From Prosthecobacter debontii (GTDB lineage Bacteria; Verrucomicrobiota; Verrucomicrobiia; Verrucomicrobiales; Verrucomicrobiaceae), in NCBI RefSeq assembly GCF_900167535.1, contig NZ_FUYE01000019.1:61570-125569 (forward strand): a DNA stretch of 64,000 nt, in the 5' to 3' direction. The position numbers and the translations under genes were made by a program. Shown here piece by piece: positions 52,547 to 61,870 of the stretch. The notes under the pieces were generated by a model. That model ran no database searches. It saw only the letters and a program-made list of their open reading frames with translations, and was not told the origin of the DNA. Position 1 is the first letter of the stretch. Each line of letters opens with the position of its first letter.

Positions 52547-52772
52547 CATTTTCCTCCCCAAGCCAAAATGAATCTGGCAGAGGCTCGTTAAAGTCATCCG
52601 ACATGGTGATCATGCCTGCATGCAAGCCAAACGGAAAAGCCGCACGCAGTGGCTTGGGCTCCGTCGGCACTATGCTCACATTCACCATCCATCCTTCGGG
52701 GAATGGCACATGATCGAGTTTTACCACACCGCCTGGACTGACCTGAGCGGTGGTCTGATAAGTCTCCTGCAT
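52530..52772 (-). CDS. vapB: VapB-type antitoxin (DUF2281-like)
   Basis: An 80-aa antitoxin upstream of and overlapping the PIN toxin by 17 bp. The N-terminal TTAQVSPGGVVKLDHVPFPEG looks like a small swapped-hairpin or strand segment that binds DNA or dimerises. The C-terminal GMITMSDDFNEPLPDSFW matches the end of the DUF2281-type antitoxins (M-S-D-D-F-x-E-P-L), the part that blocks the PIN toxin's active site. It likely represses its own promoter in complex with the toxin, as is common for VapBC. Confidence 0.82.
   Translation of the reverse strand: MQETYQTTAQVSPGGVVKLDHVPFPEGWMVNVSIVPTEPKPLRAAFPFGLHAGMITMSDDFNEPLPDSFWLGEENDEPAA
52552..52557 (-). promoter_or_regulatory. Ribosome-binding site of the PIN toxin, inside the antitoxin gene
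   Basis: GGAGGA on the minus strand, preceded by GG, lies within the last codons of the antitoxin gene, 5 nt before ATG 52546. It suggests strong translation of the toxin from the shared mRNA. Confidence 0.7.
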
Positions 52773-52897
52773 AACTGATACGCTAACCTCATTTTGGATT
52801 GCAACAAGCTCGGCTTAGCCGCGTCTTTATGTCCTGCCCAGGCTTTTAAAACTCCTTGTCCCCCTCCCGACCCTGCGGGAGACTTGAGCCCCAGCCT

Positions 52898-54163
52898 ATG
52901 AATCGCCGTCATTTTCTCACCACCGCTCTTGCGGCTGCTCTTTCGCCCATCGCCGCACAAACGGGTCGCGCACCGCGCATCATTCTGCGTTCCTCGTGGC
53001 AGACCGTGAACATCGGTGACATCGCCCACACCCCCGGTGTGCTGGCGTTGTTAGAAAAGCATCTTCCCCACGTGGAAGTGCGCCTCTGGCCGAGCAAAGT
53101 GGACAACGGCGTGGATGAGATGCTGATGAAGCGTTTCCCCAAACTCATCATCCTGAAGCGAGAAGAGCTGAAACAAGCCTTCGAAGAATGCGATTTCCTT
53201 CTCCATGGCTCCGGCCCTTCCCTGGTCGCCCAGAATGATGTGGTGAAGTGGCACGAAGCCACCGGCAAACCCTACGGCGTCTATGGCATCACCGTCGCCG
53301 CGCAAGGCTCCACCTCCACCAAGCCTTCTTCGGAGAGCGCGATCGCCAAGACGATCAACGTTCTCAATGGATCCAAGTTCGTCTTCTTCCGCGACAGCGT
53401 TTCCATGGAGTTGGTGAAGAAGCTCGGCTGCACTTGCCCAATCATGGAATTCGGTCCCGATGGGGCCTTTGCTACCGATCTGCGTGATGATGAAAAAGCC
53501 ACCGCTTTCCTCAAGGAGCATGGCTTGGAAGAAGGCAAATTCCTCTGCTGCATCGGCCGTCTGCGCTTCACGCCATATTGGAAGATGAAGCCCGGCGTGA
53601 AGTTTGATCCCGTCAAACAAAAGCGGAATGACGAAATGAAGGAGCACGACCTCGGGCCGCTGCGTCAGGCCATCATTGAGGTGGTGAAACAAACCGATAT
53701 GAAGGTGCTGCTCTGCCCAGAGGACTCCAGCCAAATGGAGGTGAACAAAGACAATTTCTACGACAAGCTGCCTGAAGACGTGAAAGCCCGCGTGGTCTGG
53801 CGTCCCAACTATTGGCTAACCGGCGAAGCTCTGAGCACCTACGTGCGCAGCGCCGGACTCTTCGGCGCGGAGATGCACAGCCCGATCATGTGCATCGGCA
53901 ATGGCATCCCTGCCATCGTTTGCCGTTGGACGGAGCAAACCAGCAAGGGCTACATGTGGCGCGATATCGGGCTGAGTGAATGGCTCTTCAACCTTGATGA
54001 AGAATCCGAGATCCCCGACATCGTCCCCGCCGTGGTCGCCATGGCCAAAGATCCAGCCGCCGCCAAAGCCAAAGCCTTGAAAGGTCAAGCCGTGGTCCAC
54101 GAACGCCAACGCGCCACCATGGAAATCGTCGGCAAGTTTGCGGCGGAAGCGGCGACGGCTTAG
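52898..54163 (+). CDS. Tat-exported polysaccharide pyruvyl transferase-family protein
   Basis: A 421-aa protein with a twin-arginine N-terminus ([20 protein letters not shown]). The rest matches the polysaccharide pyruvyl transferase family (PF04230): [21 protein letters not shown] near the start, [49 protein letters not shown] and [21 protein letters not shown]. Known members use phosphoenolpyruvate in the cytoplasm, so export is odd. The open frame starts at 52856, but ATG 52898 begins the Tat signal. Confidence 0.82.
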   Translation: MNRRHFLTTALAAALSPIAAQTGRAPRIILRSSWQTVNIGDIAHTPGVLALLEKHLPHVEVRLWPSKVDNGVDEMLMKRFPKLIILKREELKQAFEECDFLLHGSGPSLVAQNDVVKWHEATGKPYGVYGITVAAQGSTSTKPSSESAIAKTINVLNGSKFVFFRDSVSMELVKKLGCTCPIMEFGPDGAFATDLRDDEKATAFLKEHGLEEGKFLCCIGRLRFTPYWKMKPGVKFDPVKQKRNDEMKEHDLGPLRQAIIEVVKQTDMKVLLCPEDSSQMEVNKDNFYDKLPEDVKARVVWRPNYWLTGEALSTYVRSAGLFGAEMHSPIMCIGNGIPAIVCRWTEQTSKGYMWRDIGLSEWLFNLDEESEIPDIVPAVVAMAKDPAAAKAKALKGQAVVHERQRATMEIVGKFAAEAATA

Positions 54164-54188
54164 CCTGTCGATACTGAAAGCCCGAGAA

Positions 54189-54288
54189 GAGCGCGGTCAC
54201 TCTTGTCCGCATCTTCTATCGGCGCGGCTACGTCACCATTTGAAGGAAGCGCAGAAACTGCATAGCCGCGAAGCGAATCTCTGCGCTC
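54189..54288. repeat. Dispersed palindromic repeat, copy A
   Basis: A 100-bp element directly after the pyruvyl-transferase-family gene. It begins GAGCGCGGTCACTCTTGTCC and ends GCGCTC, giving short inverted termini. Its first 70 bases align with copy B (56420-56503), sharing GAGCGCGG, TCCGCA, TATCG-CGCGG and ATTTGAAG blocks. The 3' half folds separately (AGCGCAGA/TCTGCGCT). No open frame. Confidence 0.65.
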
Positions 54289-54300
54289 CTCTCAAAGCAC

Positions 54301-54942
54301 TCACCGCCAACTGCACACATTATCTTCCCAGGTCTTCGGATCGCGATCCGGGCCGGAAGAGTAGCTGAAAATCTTCCCGTCGAGAACCTTCGTGGCATCT
54401 TCAGGATTAGCGATGCTGTTGTCTGCATTCGTATCCATGATCACATGATAGGGTTCCCCCCAGGGATCGACCAATACCTGCTCAGTGCCTTCCTTGAGTA
54501 GCCCCCGCTTGCCATCGCGGGCTTCAGGAAGATCCACAAATTTGATCTTCCGAGGATTCAACGAGTCTTCCAGTCCCAATAGGGCTGCTACCCACACCCC
54601 TCGTGAGCGCAGGGTCGTATCCACCTTCTCATCCACGGGCATCGGCAAAGGAAATCGTTTGTATTCCGTGTGAAAATGACCCGTGGCGATCATGATATCC
54701 TGCATCGTCGTTTTGCATTTCACATTAACACTCCCCCCCTCACGTCGAGTCTGGATACACCGCTGTGCCCACACGAGTAAGGCCAGAACCAGCATGATTT
54801 TCAGTAAACACCCGCCGAGCTTGGCGCATCCAGCCATGCGGCTGATTTGAGCATCTTTTGCCATTTCTAAAGGTGACTCCGTCTCAGAAGCCTGCTCATC
54901 CTGCGGGGGCAGGTTATCCAGTTCGGTTGGGTCCTCAGCCAT
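54301..54942 (-). CDS. Membrane protein with GspG/pseudopilin-like C-terminal domain
   Basis: A 213-aa protein. An acidic cytoplasmic N-terminus of about 35 residues is followed by a membrane segment (about 44-60: GGCLLKIMLVLALLVW). The outer domain resembles the C-terminal part of type II secretion major pseudopilins: TTMQDIMIATGHFHTEYKRFP, VLVDPWGEPYHVIMDTNADNS (Asp-rich calcium-like loop) and FSYSSGPDRDPKTWEDNVCSW. No prepilin-peptidase site (Gly before FTLLE-like sequence) is present, so it is probably not processed as a pilin. Function unknown. Confidence 0.7.
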   Translation of the reverse strand: MAEDPTELDNLPPQDEQASETESPLEMAKDAQISRMAGCAKLGGCLLKIMLVLALLVWAQRCIQTRREGGSVNVKCKTTMQDIMIATGHFHTEYKRFPLPMPVDEKVDTTLRSRGVWVAALLGLEDSLNPRKIKFVDLPEARDGKRGLLKEGTEQVLVDPWGEPYHVIMDTNADNSIANPEDATKVLDGKIFSYSSGPDRDPKTWEDNVCSWR

Positions 54943-54970
54943 GCCTCGGTTCTATCAATTCGGCTCTCAC

Positions 54971-54986
54971 ATGTCGAGAACGACAT
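54971..54986. promoter_or_regulatory. Small perfect inverted repeat in a divergent promoter region
   Basis: ATGTCG and CGACAT flank a 4-nt spacer in the 170 bp between the divergent genes at 54942 and 55113. It has the size of a repressor half-site pair, but no regulator can be linked to it. Confidence 0.3.
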
Positions 54987-55112
54987 TTGGTTCCCTGAAG
55001 TAAAGATACCCTCAGCTTACCTAGCAGCCTTCACGGATCAGTTGCGAGAAATGGTGGTTTCAAGACGATTGTCTCCTGCCGCAAAAACTGACCAACCTTC
55101 GCGGCTTCTCTC

Positions 55113-56408
55113 ATGCGCAAAAGCACCCTTTTCCTGCCTCTTTTTTCTCTCATGATGCTCTCCGGTGAAGACTGGGCTGAGGCCCAGCAGAAGACTGCCA
55201 ATTACGACGAATCCAAGATCGTCCCTTACGAACTACCTAAACTTTTAGTTACGCGTGAAGGCACTGAGATCAACTCAGCCGAGGATTGGACCAACGTTCG
55301 TCGTCCCGAGGTGCTCGCGTTATTCCAAGAGCATGTCTTTGGCCGCACTCCAGGCAACTGGGGTAAGGTGAGCTTTGAGACCAAAGAGGTGAAAAAGGAT
55401 GCTCTGGGTGGCAAAGCCACTCGCAAGCTCATTCACATCTCCCTGCCGGAACATCCGAACTGGGCGGGTATGGACGTGATGATTTATCAACCCAACAACG
55501 TCTCAGGTCCGGTGCCGTGTTTTGTCGGTCCCAGCTTCGGGGGCAATCACGCCGTCAGCACTGAGCCCGACGTGCCCCTTTCCACCCGTTGGATGCGCCC
55601 AAGCAAAGAGAAGGGCATCGTGGATAATCGCGCCACGGAAGCGAGTCGAGGCAACGAAAGCAGCCGCTGGCCGCTGGAGATGATCCTCGGTCAAGGTTTT
55701 GCCGTGGCCACGTATTACTACGGCGATGTGGAGCCCGATCATGCCGATGGCTGGAAGGAGGGCCTGCGTGCCGCACTCAGCAAGGACGGAGCAAACACTG
55801 AATGGAAAAACGGCGATTGGGGAGCCATCGGCGCATGGTCCTGGGGCCTGAGCCGCATCGCCGATTACCTAGAAACAGATCCCGACATTGATGCGCAAAA
55901 GCTGGCTGTCATCGGCCATTCACGACTGGGCAAAACCTCCCTTTGGACCGGAGCTCAGGATCCGCGCTTCAGCGTCGTCATCTCCAACAACTCCGGTGAA
56001 GGAGGTGCTGCGATCATGCGCCGTAACTTCGGTGAAACCACAGCCATCATCACCAAATCTTTCCCTCATTGGTTCACCAAAACCTACTCCAGCTACGCCA
56101 ACAACGAAGCCGCCTGCCCGATTGATAAACACATGCTCATCGCCCTTCAGGCCCCACGCCCGGTTTACATCGCCAGCGCCGTGGAAGATCAGTGGGCTGA
56201 CCCCAAGGGCGAGTTCCTCTCTGGACTGAATGCCGAGCCCGTGTATGCCCTCTTTGGTAAAAAAGGCTATGGGGTGAAAGAGCAGCCCGCCATCGATCAT
56301 CCCCTGGGTGATAGCATCGCCTATCACATCCGCACCGGGAAGCACGACGTCACCAGCTATGACTGGGAGCAGTATCTGCGCTTTGCCAAACGGCACTTCG
56401 GGAAGTGA
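55113..56408 (+). CDS. CE15 glucuronoyl-esterase-like secreted hydrolase
   Basis: A 431-aa exported alpha/beta hydrolase with a signal peptide of about 25 residues. It matches carbohydrate esterase family 15: the nucleophile S270 in VIGHSRLGKTSLW (G-x-S-R-x-G), followed by NNSGEGGAA with a conserved Glu, and the catalytic-type H411 in RTGKHDVTSYDW. The oxyanion-side segment FVGPSFGGNHAV and WGAIGAWSWGLSRIADYLE are also typical. CE15 enzymes cut ester bonds between lignin alcohols and glucuronoxylan. The gene stands alone, with a dispersed repeat just after it. Confidence 0.9.
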   Translation: MRKSTLFLPLFSLMMLSGEDWAEAQQKTANYDESKIVPYELPKLLVTREGTEINSAEDWTNVRRPEVLALFQEHVFGRTPGNWGKVSFETKEVKKDALGGKATRKLIHISLPEHPNWAGMDVMIYQPNNVSGPVPCFVGPSFGGNHAVSTEPDVPLSTRWMRPSKEKGIVDNRATEASRGNESSRWPLEMILGQGFAVATYYYGDVEPDHADGWKEGLRAALSKDGANTEWKNGDWGAIGAWSWGLSRIADYLETDPDIDAQKLAVIGHSRLGKTSLWTGAQDPRFSVVISNNSGEGGAAIMRRNFGETTAIITKSFPHWFTKTYSSYANNEAACPIDKHMLIALQAPRPVYIASAVEDQWADPKGEFLSGLNAEPVYALFGKKGYGVKEQPAIDHPLGDSIAYHIRTGKHDVTSYDWEQYLRFAKRHFGK

Positions 56409-56419
56409 ACCTCTGGGGT

Positions 56420-56503
56420 GGAGCGCGGAGACTGTTCTCCGCACTTTTATCGACGCGGATTTCCCTCAATTTGAAGAATGGCAGTCGGCAGTGACCGCGC
56501 TCC
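56420..56503. repeat. Dispersed palindromic repeat, copy B
   Basis: An 84-bp element starting 12 bp after the CE15-like gene. Its ends are perfect 9-bp inverted repeats, GGAGCGCGG and CCGCGCTCC. An inner hairpin, GCGGAGA/TCTCCGC, lies near the left end. It aligns with copy A at 54189-54288 over the left two thirds, and no coding frame fits it. Confidence 0.65.
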
Positions 56504-56552
56504 TCTCGGGGCCGGTTCTTTGCCGACACGGTTACTTACCCAACCACCAACC

Positions 56553-56852
56553 TTACCGATCCTCGCTCTGCGGCTCTTCGGGCTCCAATGCGGTATCCTC
56601 GGGAATATTCAGGGGAGAGTTGCCCGCTTTGATATCGGCCAGCGAGTCGAGATACAGTTCCTCCACCTTTTGCCTGGCCCAGGGCGTCTTGCGCAGGAAG
56701 GTGAGACTGGATTTGACGCTCGGCTGCCAGTTAAAGCAGTTGATCTTGATCATCCGCCCCAACATCTCCCAGCCATAATGAGCCTGGAGCTGCGTCACCA
56801 TCATTTCGAGAGTGATGCCATGGAGGGGGTTTTTGGGACCGGCTGCGTGCAT
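56553..56852 (-). CDS. VF530-family DNA-binding-like protein
   Basis: A 99-aa protein of the VF530 family (PF09905). Nearly the whole family signature is seen: [22 protein letters not shown], then [20 protein letters not shown] and [18 protein letters not shown] structure from this family was proposed to bind DNA, but the cellular role is unknown. The C-terminal 25 residues are acidic and less conserved. ATG 56852 gives the proper start; the upstream TTG at 56870 is unlikely. Confidence 0.9.
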   Translation of the reverse strand: MHAAGPKNPLHGITLEMMVTQLQAHYGWEMLGRMIKINCFNWQPSVKSSLTFLRKTPWARQKVEELYLDSLADIKAGNSPLNIPEDTALEPEEPQSEDR

Positions 56853-56892
56853 AGAGAACAGGTGGATCAATTAGAGCGACTGTCCAGTGCCT

Positions 56893-57411
56893 TCACGAGT
56901 CCCACCAGGGGATCGGGGTGGTGCGGAAATGCTGATTGAGCAGTTCATTCACGCGCTGCATTTCCTCCACCAGGGGAAGGTCCGGCTCGCCAGACTCCTG
57001 GCGGGTTTCACGGAAACGCTCCATCAGAGGCCGCTCCGTAGCGGTGTTTCCCCGCTCGCTCAGCAACCTCTCCACGCGTGCCACCGCCTCCTGAGTCTGC
57101 CGGATGACGATGAGGGCCTCCGCCTCTGTAATCTGCCCGGCGGCGAGGCCGTGGATCTGCTGGCACTCGAACAGTCGGCAGCGCGTCGGCCTGTGTTCAT
57201 AGACCTGGCAGGTGCAGCCTTGGAGGAACCGGCAGGGCTGGTTGAAATAAGGCTCCGTTTTCTTCCGACTGAGCTTCATGCCCATCTTTTCCAGAGCCTT
57301 GACCGAGTCGGTCGGTTGCAGTCGGACGATGTGAAACAGCACCCCATTGCAGCACATGCCGCAGGCGAGACACAGGCGGGAGGCAGCTTCAGTGACGGCA
57401 GGAGACAACAT
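56893..57411 (-). CDS. YkgJ-family cysteine cluster protein
   Basis: A 172-aa protein of the YkgJ/Fe-S-like zinc- or iron-chelating cluster family (PF03692). The conserved cysteines appear as LCLACGMCCNGVLF, PCRFL, CTCQVYEHRPTRCRLFEC. The C-terminal half is helical and charged. Family function is unresolved; a metal cluster is inferred from the cysteine pattern. It lies 40 bp upstream of the VF530-family gene on the same strand, so the two may be co-transcribed. Confidence 0.88.
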   Translation of the reverse strand: MLSPAVTEAASRLCLACGMCCNGVLFHIVRLQPTDSVKALEKMGMKLSRKKTEPYFNQPCRFLQGCTCQVYEHRPTRCRLFECQQIHGLAAGQITEAEALIVIRQTQEAVARVERLLSERGNTATERPLMERFRETRQESGEPDLPLVEEMQRVNELLNQHFRTTPIPWWDS

Positions 57412-57549
57412 TCAGGCGACAAATCTCCTTTTTAACGGTCTTGTCACCTTATCGCAAGTCCACCTGAGCTAGGATATCCGATCCTATGAACTCCCTTGCC
57501 TCGCAGTGCGATCTTTTCATCTTCTCGCACTTCGACGCCTCCCCCGCCC

Positions 57550-58617
57550 ATGCGCATCGCCCTGATTCACTACACCCAGCCACCTGTCATCGGTGGCGTG
57601 GAGCGTATAATCAGGGATCAGGCCTTGGCACTCCAGGCACTGGGCCATGAAGTGAGCATCCTCACACGAGCCACTTGGCAGCCGCTGACCAGTTATGAAG
57701 CCGTGATCGTGCACAATGTCTTCACCATGCCCTTCGATCTGGCCTGGACTCAGGAACTCCGTGACCTCGCAGTTGCTCAACCCGATGTGCGCTGGATCAA
57801 CTGGGTGCATGACGTGGCCTCGATCAATCCTCACTACGCCCACCTGCCCTGGCAAGAGGCCTCCTATGTGCAGCTCTCTCAACCCGTGCCCAACGCCCTG
57901 AATGTGGCCGTCTCCGAGGTGCGTCGGCAAGATTATATTACCGCCACCGGCCTACCCCCTGAAGCCGTGCGCGTGGTGCCGAATGGCCTGGACTTCGCCG
58001 CTGTGCTGGGAATCCCCCAGCGGATCGCAGCGTTGCAATTGTGGGCGCGCGAGCTGGTGTTACTGCACCCCACCCGCCTGCTGCGGAGAAAGAACATCGA
58101 GCTCGGCCTGCGCGTCACCGCCGCCTTGCGCGATGCCGGTTGCGACGTGCTCTACGCCATCACCGGTGCCCCAGATCCTCATCAGGCGGATGGCCGACTC
58201 TATCATCAGGAACTGTGCTCTCTGACACAGGAACTGAATCTGGCATCCCATGTGCTTTTCCTGGGAGAAGACGGCGCCTTATCCGATGACGAAGTGCGCG
58301 GTCTCTATACCATGGCAGACGCTCTCTTTTTTCCCAGCACCGGTGAAGGCTTTGGCCTGCCCTTGCTGGAAGCAGCGCTGCATCGACTAACCATCTTTTG
58401 CTCTGATTTACCCGTGCATTGGGAAGTGCTAGGTGAAAAAGGGCAGTATTTCACAAATCAGTCAAAACCCGAAGAGATATCGGCACAGATCGTGCAATGG
58501 CATCAAACGTCCTTCGTGTCTCAGCCCCGGCGCCACCTATGGCACCGACACGAAATGGTCAAAATCTGTCAGGAACATCTTGAGCCGATGCTCGCCACCG
58601 CTAACCAGTCCACATGA
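57550..58617 (+). CDS. GT4 glycosyltransferase
   Basis: A 355-aa GT-B enzyme. It has [20 protein letters not shown] (acceptor-side loop), [45 protein letters not shown] and E-x7-E in EGFGLPLLE. It overlaps glgB by 4 bp (ATGA). It lacks the KTGG start of GT5 glycogen synthases, so a direct glycogen role is not shown. The open frame begins at 57496, but ATG 57550 (MRIALIHY) is the family-like start. Confidence 0.87.
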   Translation: MRIALIHYTQPPVIGGVERIIRDQALALQALGHEVSILTRATWQPLTSYEAVIVHNVFTMPFDLAWTQELRDLAVAQPDVRWINWVHDVASINPHYAHLPWQEASYVQLSQPVPNALNVAVSEVRRQDYITATGLPPEAVRVVPNGLDFAAVLGIPQRIAALQLWARELVLLHPTRLLRRKNIELGLRVTAALRDAGCDVLYAITGAPDPHQADGRLYHQELCSLTQELNLASHVLFLGEDGALSDDEVRGLYTMADALFFPSTGEGFGLPLLEAALHRLTIFCSDLPVHWEVLGEKGQYFTNQSKPEEISAQIVQWHQTSFVSQPRRHLWHRHEMVKICQEHLEPMLATANQST

Positions 58618-60806
58618 CCGACCCAACCAGTCCTTCAGCCGACATTCTCGCCATTCTCGAAGCCCGACACGGTAATCCGTTCGGCTTTCTAGGTCGGCAT
58701 CCCCAGGAGGACGGACGCGCCATCGTGCGCACCTTCCAGCCCAGCGCCCACGCCGTCACCGTCTTAGCTCGGGATGGCTCCGGGGCCTGGCCCATGCAGC
58801 GGGTGCATCATCATGGCTTTTATCAGGTGGAGCTGCCCGCAGAGGCCGCCCACAAGCCTTATGATCTGGAGTTAGCCACGTATGACGGTCAGGCCATCCG
58901 CACAGCGGACCCTTACTCTTTTGGCCATCTTGTCGGCGAGCACGATCTGTATTATTTCCGCGAAGGCACCCACCAGCGCCTGTGGGAATCCTTGGGAGCT
59001 AGCCTCTGCACCATCGATGGTGTCTCTGGCGTGCGTTTTTCCGTGTGGGCGCCGAATGCCCAGCGGGTATCCGTGATCGGTGACTTCAACAACTGGGATG
59101 GCCGCCTCAACCCCATGCGCCTGCGCATCGAGGCCGGAGTGTGGGAGATCTTCATGCCCGGCATCAAAGAGGAGACGCATTACAAGTTCGAAGTCGTCAC
59201 GCCCGAAGGTTACCTCACCATCAAGAGCGATCCTTTCGCCTTCTACAGTCAGCACAGCGAGAAGACCGCCAGCATGGTCTTTGACCTGAATCGCTACACC
59301 TGGAGTGACCAGGAGTGGATGGAGAAACGTGCCCGTCAGGACCTCTATCACACCCCCATGAGCATCTACGAGGTGCACCTCGGCTCCTGGAAACGCATCC
59401 CTGAGCAGGGCAACCGCTCCAAGTCCTACCTGGAGTTGGCGGATGATCTCATCCCGTATGTGAAGAGCATGAACTTCACGCACATCGAGCTGATGCCCGT
59501 GGCAGAGCATCCCTTCGATGGTTCCTGGGGTTATCAGGTTACCGGTTACTTTGCCCCCACCAGCCGTTTTGGAAATCCCGATGAGTTCCGCCAATTCGTG
59601 GATCGTTGCCACCAGGCAGGCATTGGCGTCATTTTGGATTGGGTGCCAGGACACTTCCCGAAAGACGCTCACGGTCTCGCCAAATTCGATGGCACGGCTC
59701 TTTATGAACATGCCGACCCCCGCCAGGGTGAGCACCAGGACTGGGGCACCCTGATCTTTAACTATGGCCGCTCGGAGGTAAAAAACTTCCTCGTCGCCAA
59801 CGCTCTCTTCTGGCTGGAGCAGTATCACATCGATGGTCTGCGTGTGGATGCCGTGGCGTCCATGCTTTACCTGGACTACTCCCGCAAGCCCTGGGCCTGG
59901 GTGCCTAACAAATACGGTGGTCGCGAGAATCTCGAGGCCATCGACTTCATGCGGGATCTCAACCGCATCTGCTATGAGAAACATCCTGGAGCCACCATCA
60001 TCGCCGAGGAAAGCACGGCTTGGCCCGGAGTTTCCAAACCTACCGATACTGGCGGCCTCGGCTTTGGCTTCAAATGGAACATGGGCTGGATGAACGACAC
60101 TCTCCGCTACATGGAGGAGGATCCCATCCACCGCAAATATCACCATGGCGAGGCCACCTTCTCCATGCTGTATGCCTACGATGAAAACTTCATCCTCGTG
60201 CTCAGCCACGATGAAGTTGTTCATGGTAAAGGCAGCCTCATCAACAAGATGCCGGGTGACCGCTGGCAAAAGTTTGCCAACCTACGCATGTTCTACGGCT
60301 GGATGTGGGCTCATCCCGGCAAGAAACTCCTGTTCATGGGGGCCGAGTTTGGCCAATGGCAGGAGTGGAGCCACGAACGCAGTCTGGACTGGCACCTCTA
60401 CATGGGAGAGGAGCACGCCGCGCTGCAAAAGCTCCTCTGCGATCTCAACTGGCTCTACACCACCCGCCCGGCCCTAGCCACAGCCGATCATGAAAGCAGC
60501 GGCTTCCAATGGCTGGACGCCAATGACGGTGAAAACAGCATCTTCGCGTTCGTCCGCATCGCCCCGGATGGCGACCGCGTCTATTGCATCGTCAATGCCA
60601 CACCCGTTCCCCGGAAAAACTACCGCGTCGGCGTCAGTGAAGCCGGCACCTACCGTGAACTCCTCAATACCGATGCCCCCGGCTACGCAGGCAGCGGCAT
60701 GATCAATCCCCTGCCCCTCACCACCTCCGACGAAGAATGGCAAGGCCAGCCCTGGAGCGTCGTCATCGACCTCCCTCCGCTAGGCACGGTGTTTCTGGGC
60801 AGGTAA
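58614..60806 (+). CDS. glgB: 1,4-alpha-glucan branching enzyme
   Basis: A 730-aa GH13 enzyme introducing alpha-1,6 branches into glycogen, close in length to E. coli GlgB (728 aa). Domains: an N-terminal CBM48-like region ([13 protein letters not shown], then [24 protein letters not shown]), the catalytic barrel with [18 protein letters not shown] (nucleophile Asp), [13 protein letters not shown] (acid/base Glu) and [13 protein letters not shown], and a C-terminal beta domain. It overlaps the GT4 gene by 4 bp; no other glg gene is nearby. Confidence 0.95.
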   Translation: MTDPTSPSADILAILEARHGNPFGFLGRHPQEDGRAIVRTFQPSAHAVTVLARDGSGAWPMQRVHHHGFYQVELPAEAAHKPYDLELATYDGQAIRTADPYSFGHLVGEHDLYYFREGTHQRLWESLGASLCTIDGVSGVRFSVWAPNAQRVSVIGDFNNWDGRLNPMRLRIEAGVWEIFMPGIKEETHYKFEVVTPEGYLTIKSDPFAFYSQHSEKTASMVFDLNRYTWSDQEWMEKRARQDLYHTPMSIYEVHLGSWKRIPEQGNRSKSYLELADDLIPYVKSMNFTHIELMPVAEHPFDGSWGYQVTGYFAPTSRFGNPDEFRQFVDRCHQAGIGVILDWVPGHFPKDAHGLAKFDGTALYEHADPRQGEHQDWGTLIFNYGRSEVKNFLVANALFWLEQYHIDGLRVDAVASMLYLDYSRKPWAWVPNKYGGRENLEAIDFMRDLNRICYEKHPGATIIAEESTAWPGVSKPTDTGGLGFGFKWNMGWMNDTLRYMEEDPIHRKYHHGEATFSMLYAYDENFILVLSHDEVVHGKGSLINKMPGDRWQKFANLRMFYGWMWAHPGKKLLFMGAEFGQWQEWSHERSLDWHLYMGEEHAALQKLLCDLNWLYTTRPALATADHESSGFQWLDANDGENSIFAFVRIAPDGDRVYCIVNATPVPRKNYRVGVSEAGTYRELLNTDAPGYAGSGMINPLPLTTSDEEWQGQPWSVVIDLPPLGTVFLGR

Positions 60807-60973
60807 CATTATTTTTGTCCACCTGACAGTGGATACGCTTCACAAGGCTATTCATTGTCAGGTATGCTTTAGCTAGATTGGTGCTTTCAAGCCCCGTAAG
60901 ATAAATAATTCGGTTCCCCGTCATACCTCTCCAAATTGCCAACTCAGGCTGCGTGCGGCATATCGACTTCACC

Positions 60974-61858
60974 ATGATCGAGTCCACTCTACCTGCAACT
61001 CCCACTGAGGTGGCGGGACACTATGATCAGTTAGACCGGTTTTATCGGGAGATCTGGGGTGATCATGTGCATCATGGTTTGTGGATCACGGGCAAGGAAT
61101 CCTCGGATCAGGCGACCCGTAACCTGATGGATGCAGTCGTGACACGAGCACGATTGAAGGCGGGCATGCATCTCTGTGATGTGGGCTGTGGCTATGGTCA
61201 AACTTCTCGGATCATCGCACGTGAGCAGCAGGTGAAGGTGACGGGACTGACGATTTCGCCAGCTCAACTGCGTTATGCTCAGCAAGCGACCGAGCCAGGT
61301 TTGCCCGTGGAGTTTCTTTTGCGAGACTGGCAGCACAACAACCTTCCCGACGCATCTTTCGATGCGGTGATTGCGGTGGAGAGCACCGAACACATGCAGG
61401 ATAAAGCACGTGTGTTCAGTGAAGCTGCACGTGTCTTGAAACCAGGAGGCCGACTCGTTGTTTGTGCTTGGCTGGCGGCCGAGCAACCCACCCCCTGGGA
61501 GGATCGCCATCTCTTGGAGCCGATCTGTCGAGAGGGACGCATGCCGAGCCTGGGCACGGCTACGGACCTCGTCAGGTGGATGACGGCGGCAGGACTCTCG
61601 GTCGAGTCCAGTGATGATGTCAGCCTGCAGGTGATGCGCACTTGGCCCATCTGTGCCTGGCGTTTCATCCGGGGTGTGATCACCCGCCCCTCTTACCTGC
61701 GCTTTTTGTTAGACCCCAAACATGACAATCGCATCTTTGGCCTCACCATGCTGCGCTTATGGCTCGCCTATCGCACAGGAGCCATGAGGTATGTCATTTT
61801 CCAAGCTTCCAAAAGCGGGGCCCAAGCTGGGGCGGATGAAATACGTTACCCACTTTGA
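60974..61858 (+). CDS. SAM-dependent methyltransferase, UbiE/tocopherol-methyltransferase-like
   Basis: A class I methyltransferase of 294 aa from ATG 60974 (GTG 60953 is an alternative). HYDQLDRFYREIWGDHVHHGLW is the N-terminal part typical of CFA/gamma-tocopherol-type enzymes. Motif I is LCDVGCGYGQTSRIIA, then VTGLTISPAQLRYA, VIAVESTEHM and LKPGGRLVVCAW. Such enzymes methylate lipids, quinones or small molecules; the substrate here is unknown. The next FkbM gene follows by 12 bp. Confidence 0.85.
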   Translation: MIESTLPATPTEVAGHYDQLDRFYREIWGDHVHHGLWITGKESSDQATRNLMDAVVTRARLKAGMHLCDVGCGYGQTSRIIAREQQVKVTGLTISPAQLRYAQQATEPGLPVEFLLRDWQHNNLPDASFDAVIAVESTEHMQDKARVFSEAARVLKPGGRLVVCAWLAAEQPTPWEDRHLLEPICREGRMPSLGTATDLVRWMTAAGLSVESSDDVSLQVMRTWPICAWRFIRGVITRPSYLRFLLDPKHDNRIFGLTMLRLWLAYRTGAMRYVIFQASKSGAQAGADEIRYPL

Positions 61859-61870
61859 AACAAATCAGTC

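Noticed and set aside
58872..60269. A 465-codon open frame on the minus strand
   Set aside because: It is antisense to glgB, which has intact catalytic motifs; the frame is kept open by the codon bias of glgB and resembles no protein family.
60818..60833. A TCCAC/GTGGA hairpin after glgB as terminator
   Set aside because: The T-run lies before the hairpin rather than after it on the plus strand, and no T-run follows on the minus strand.
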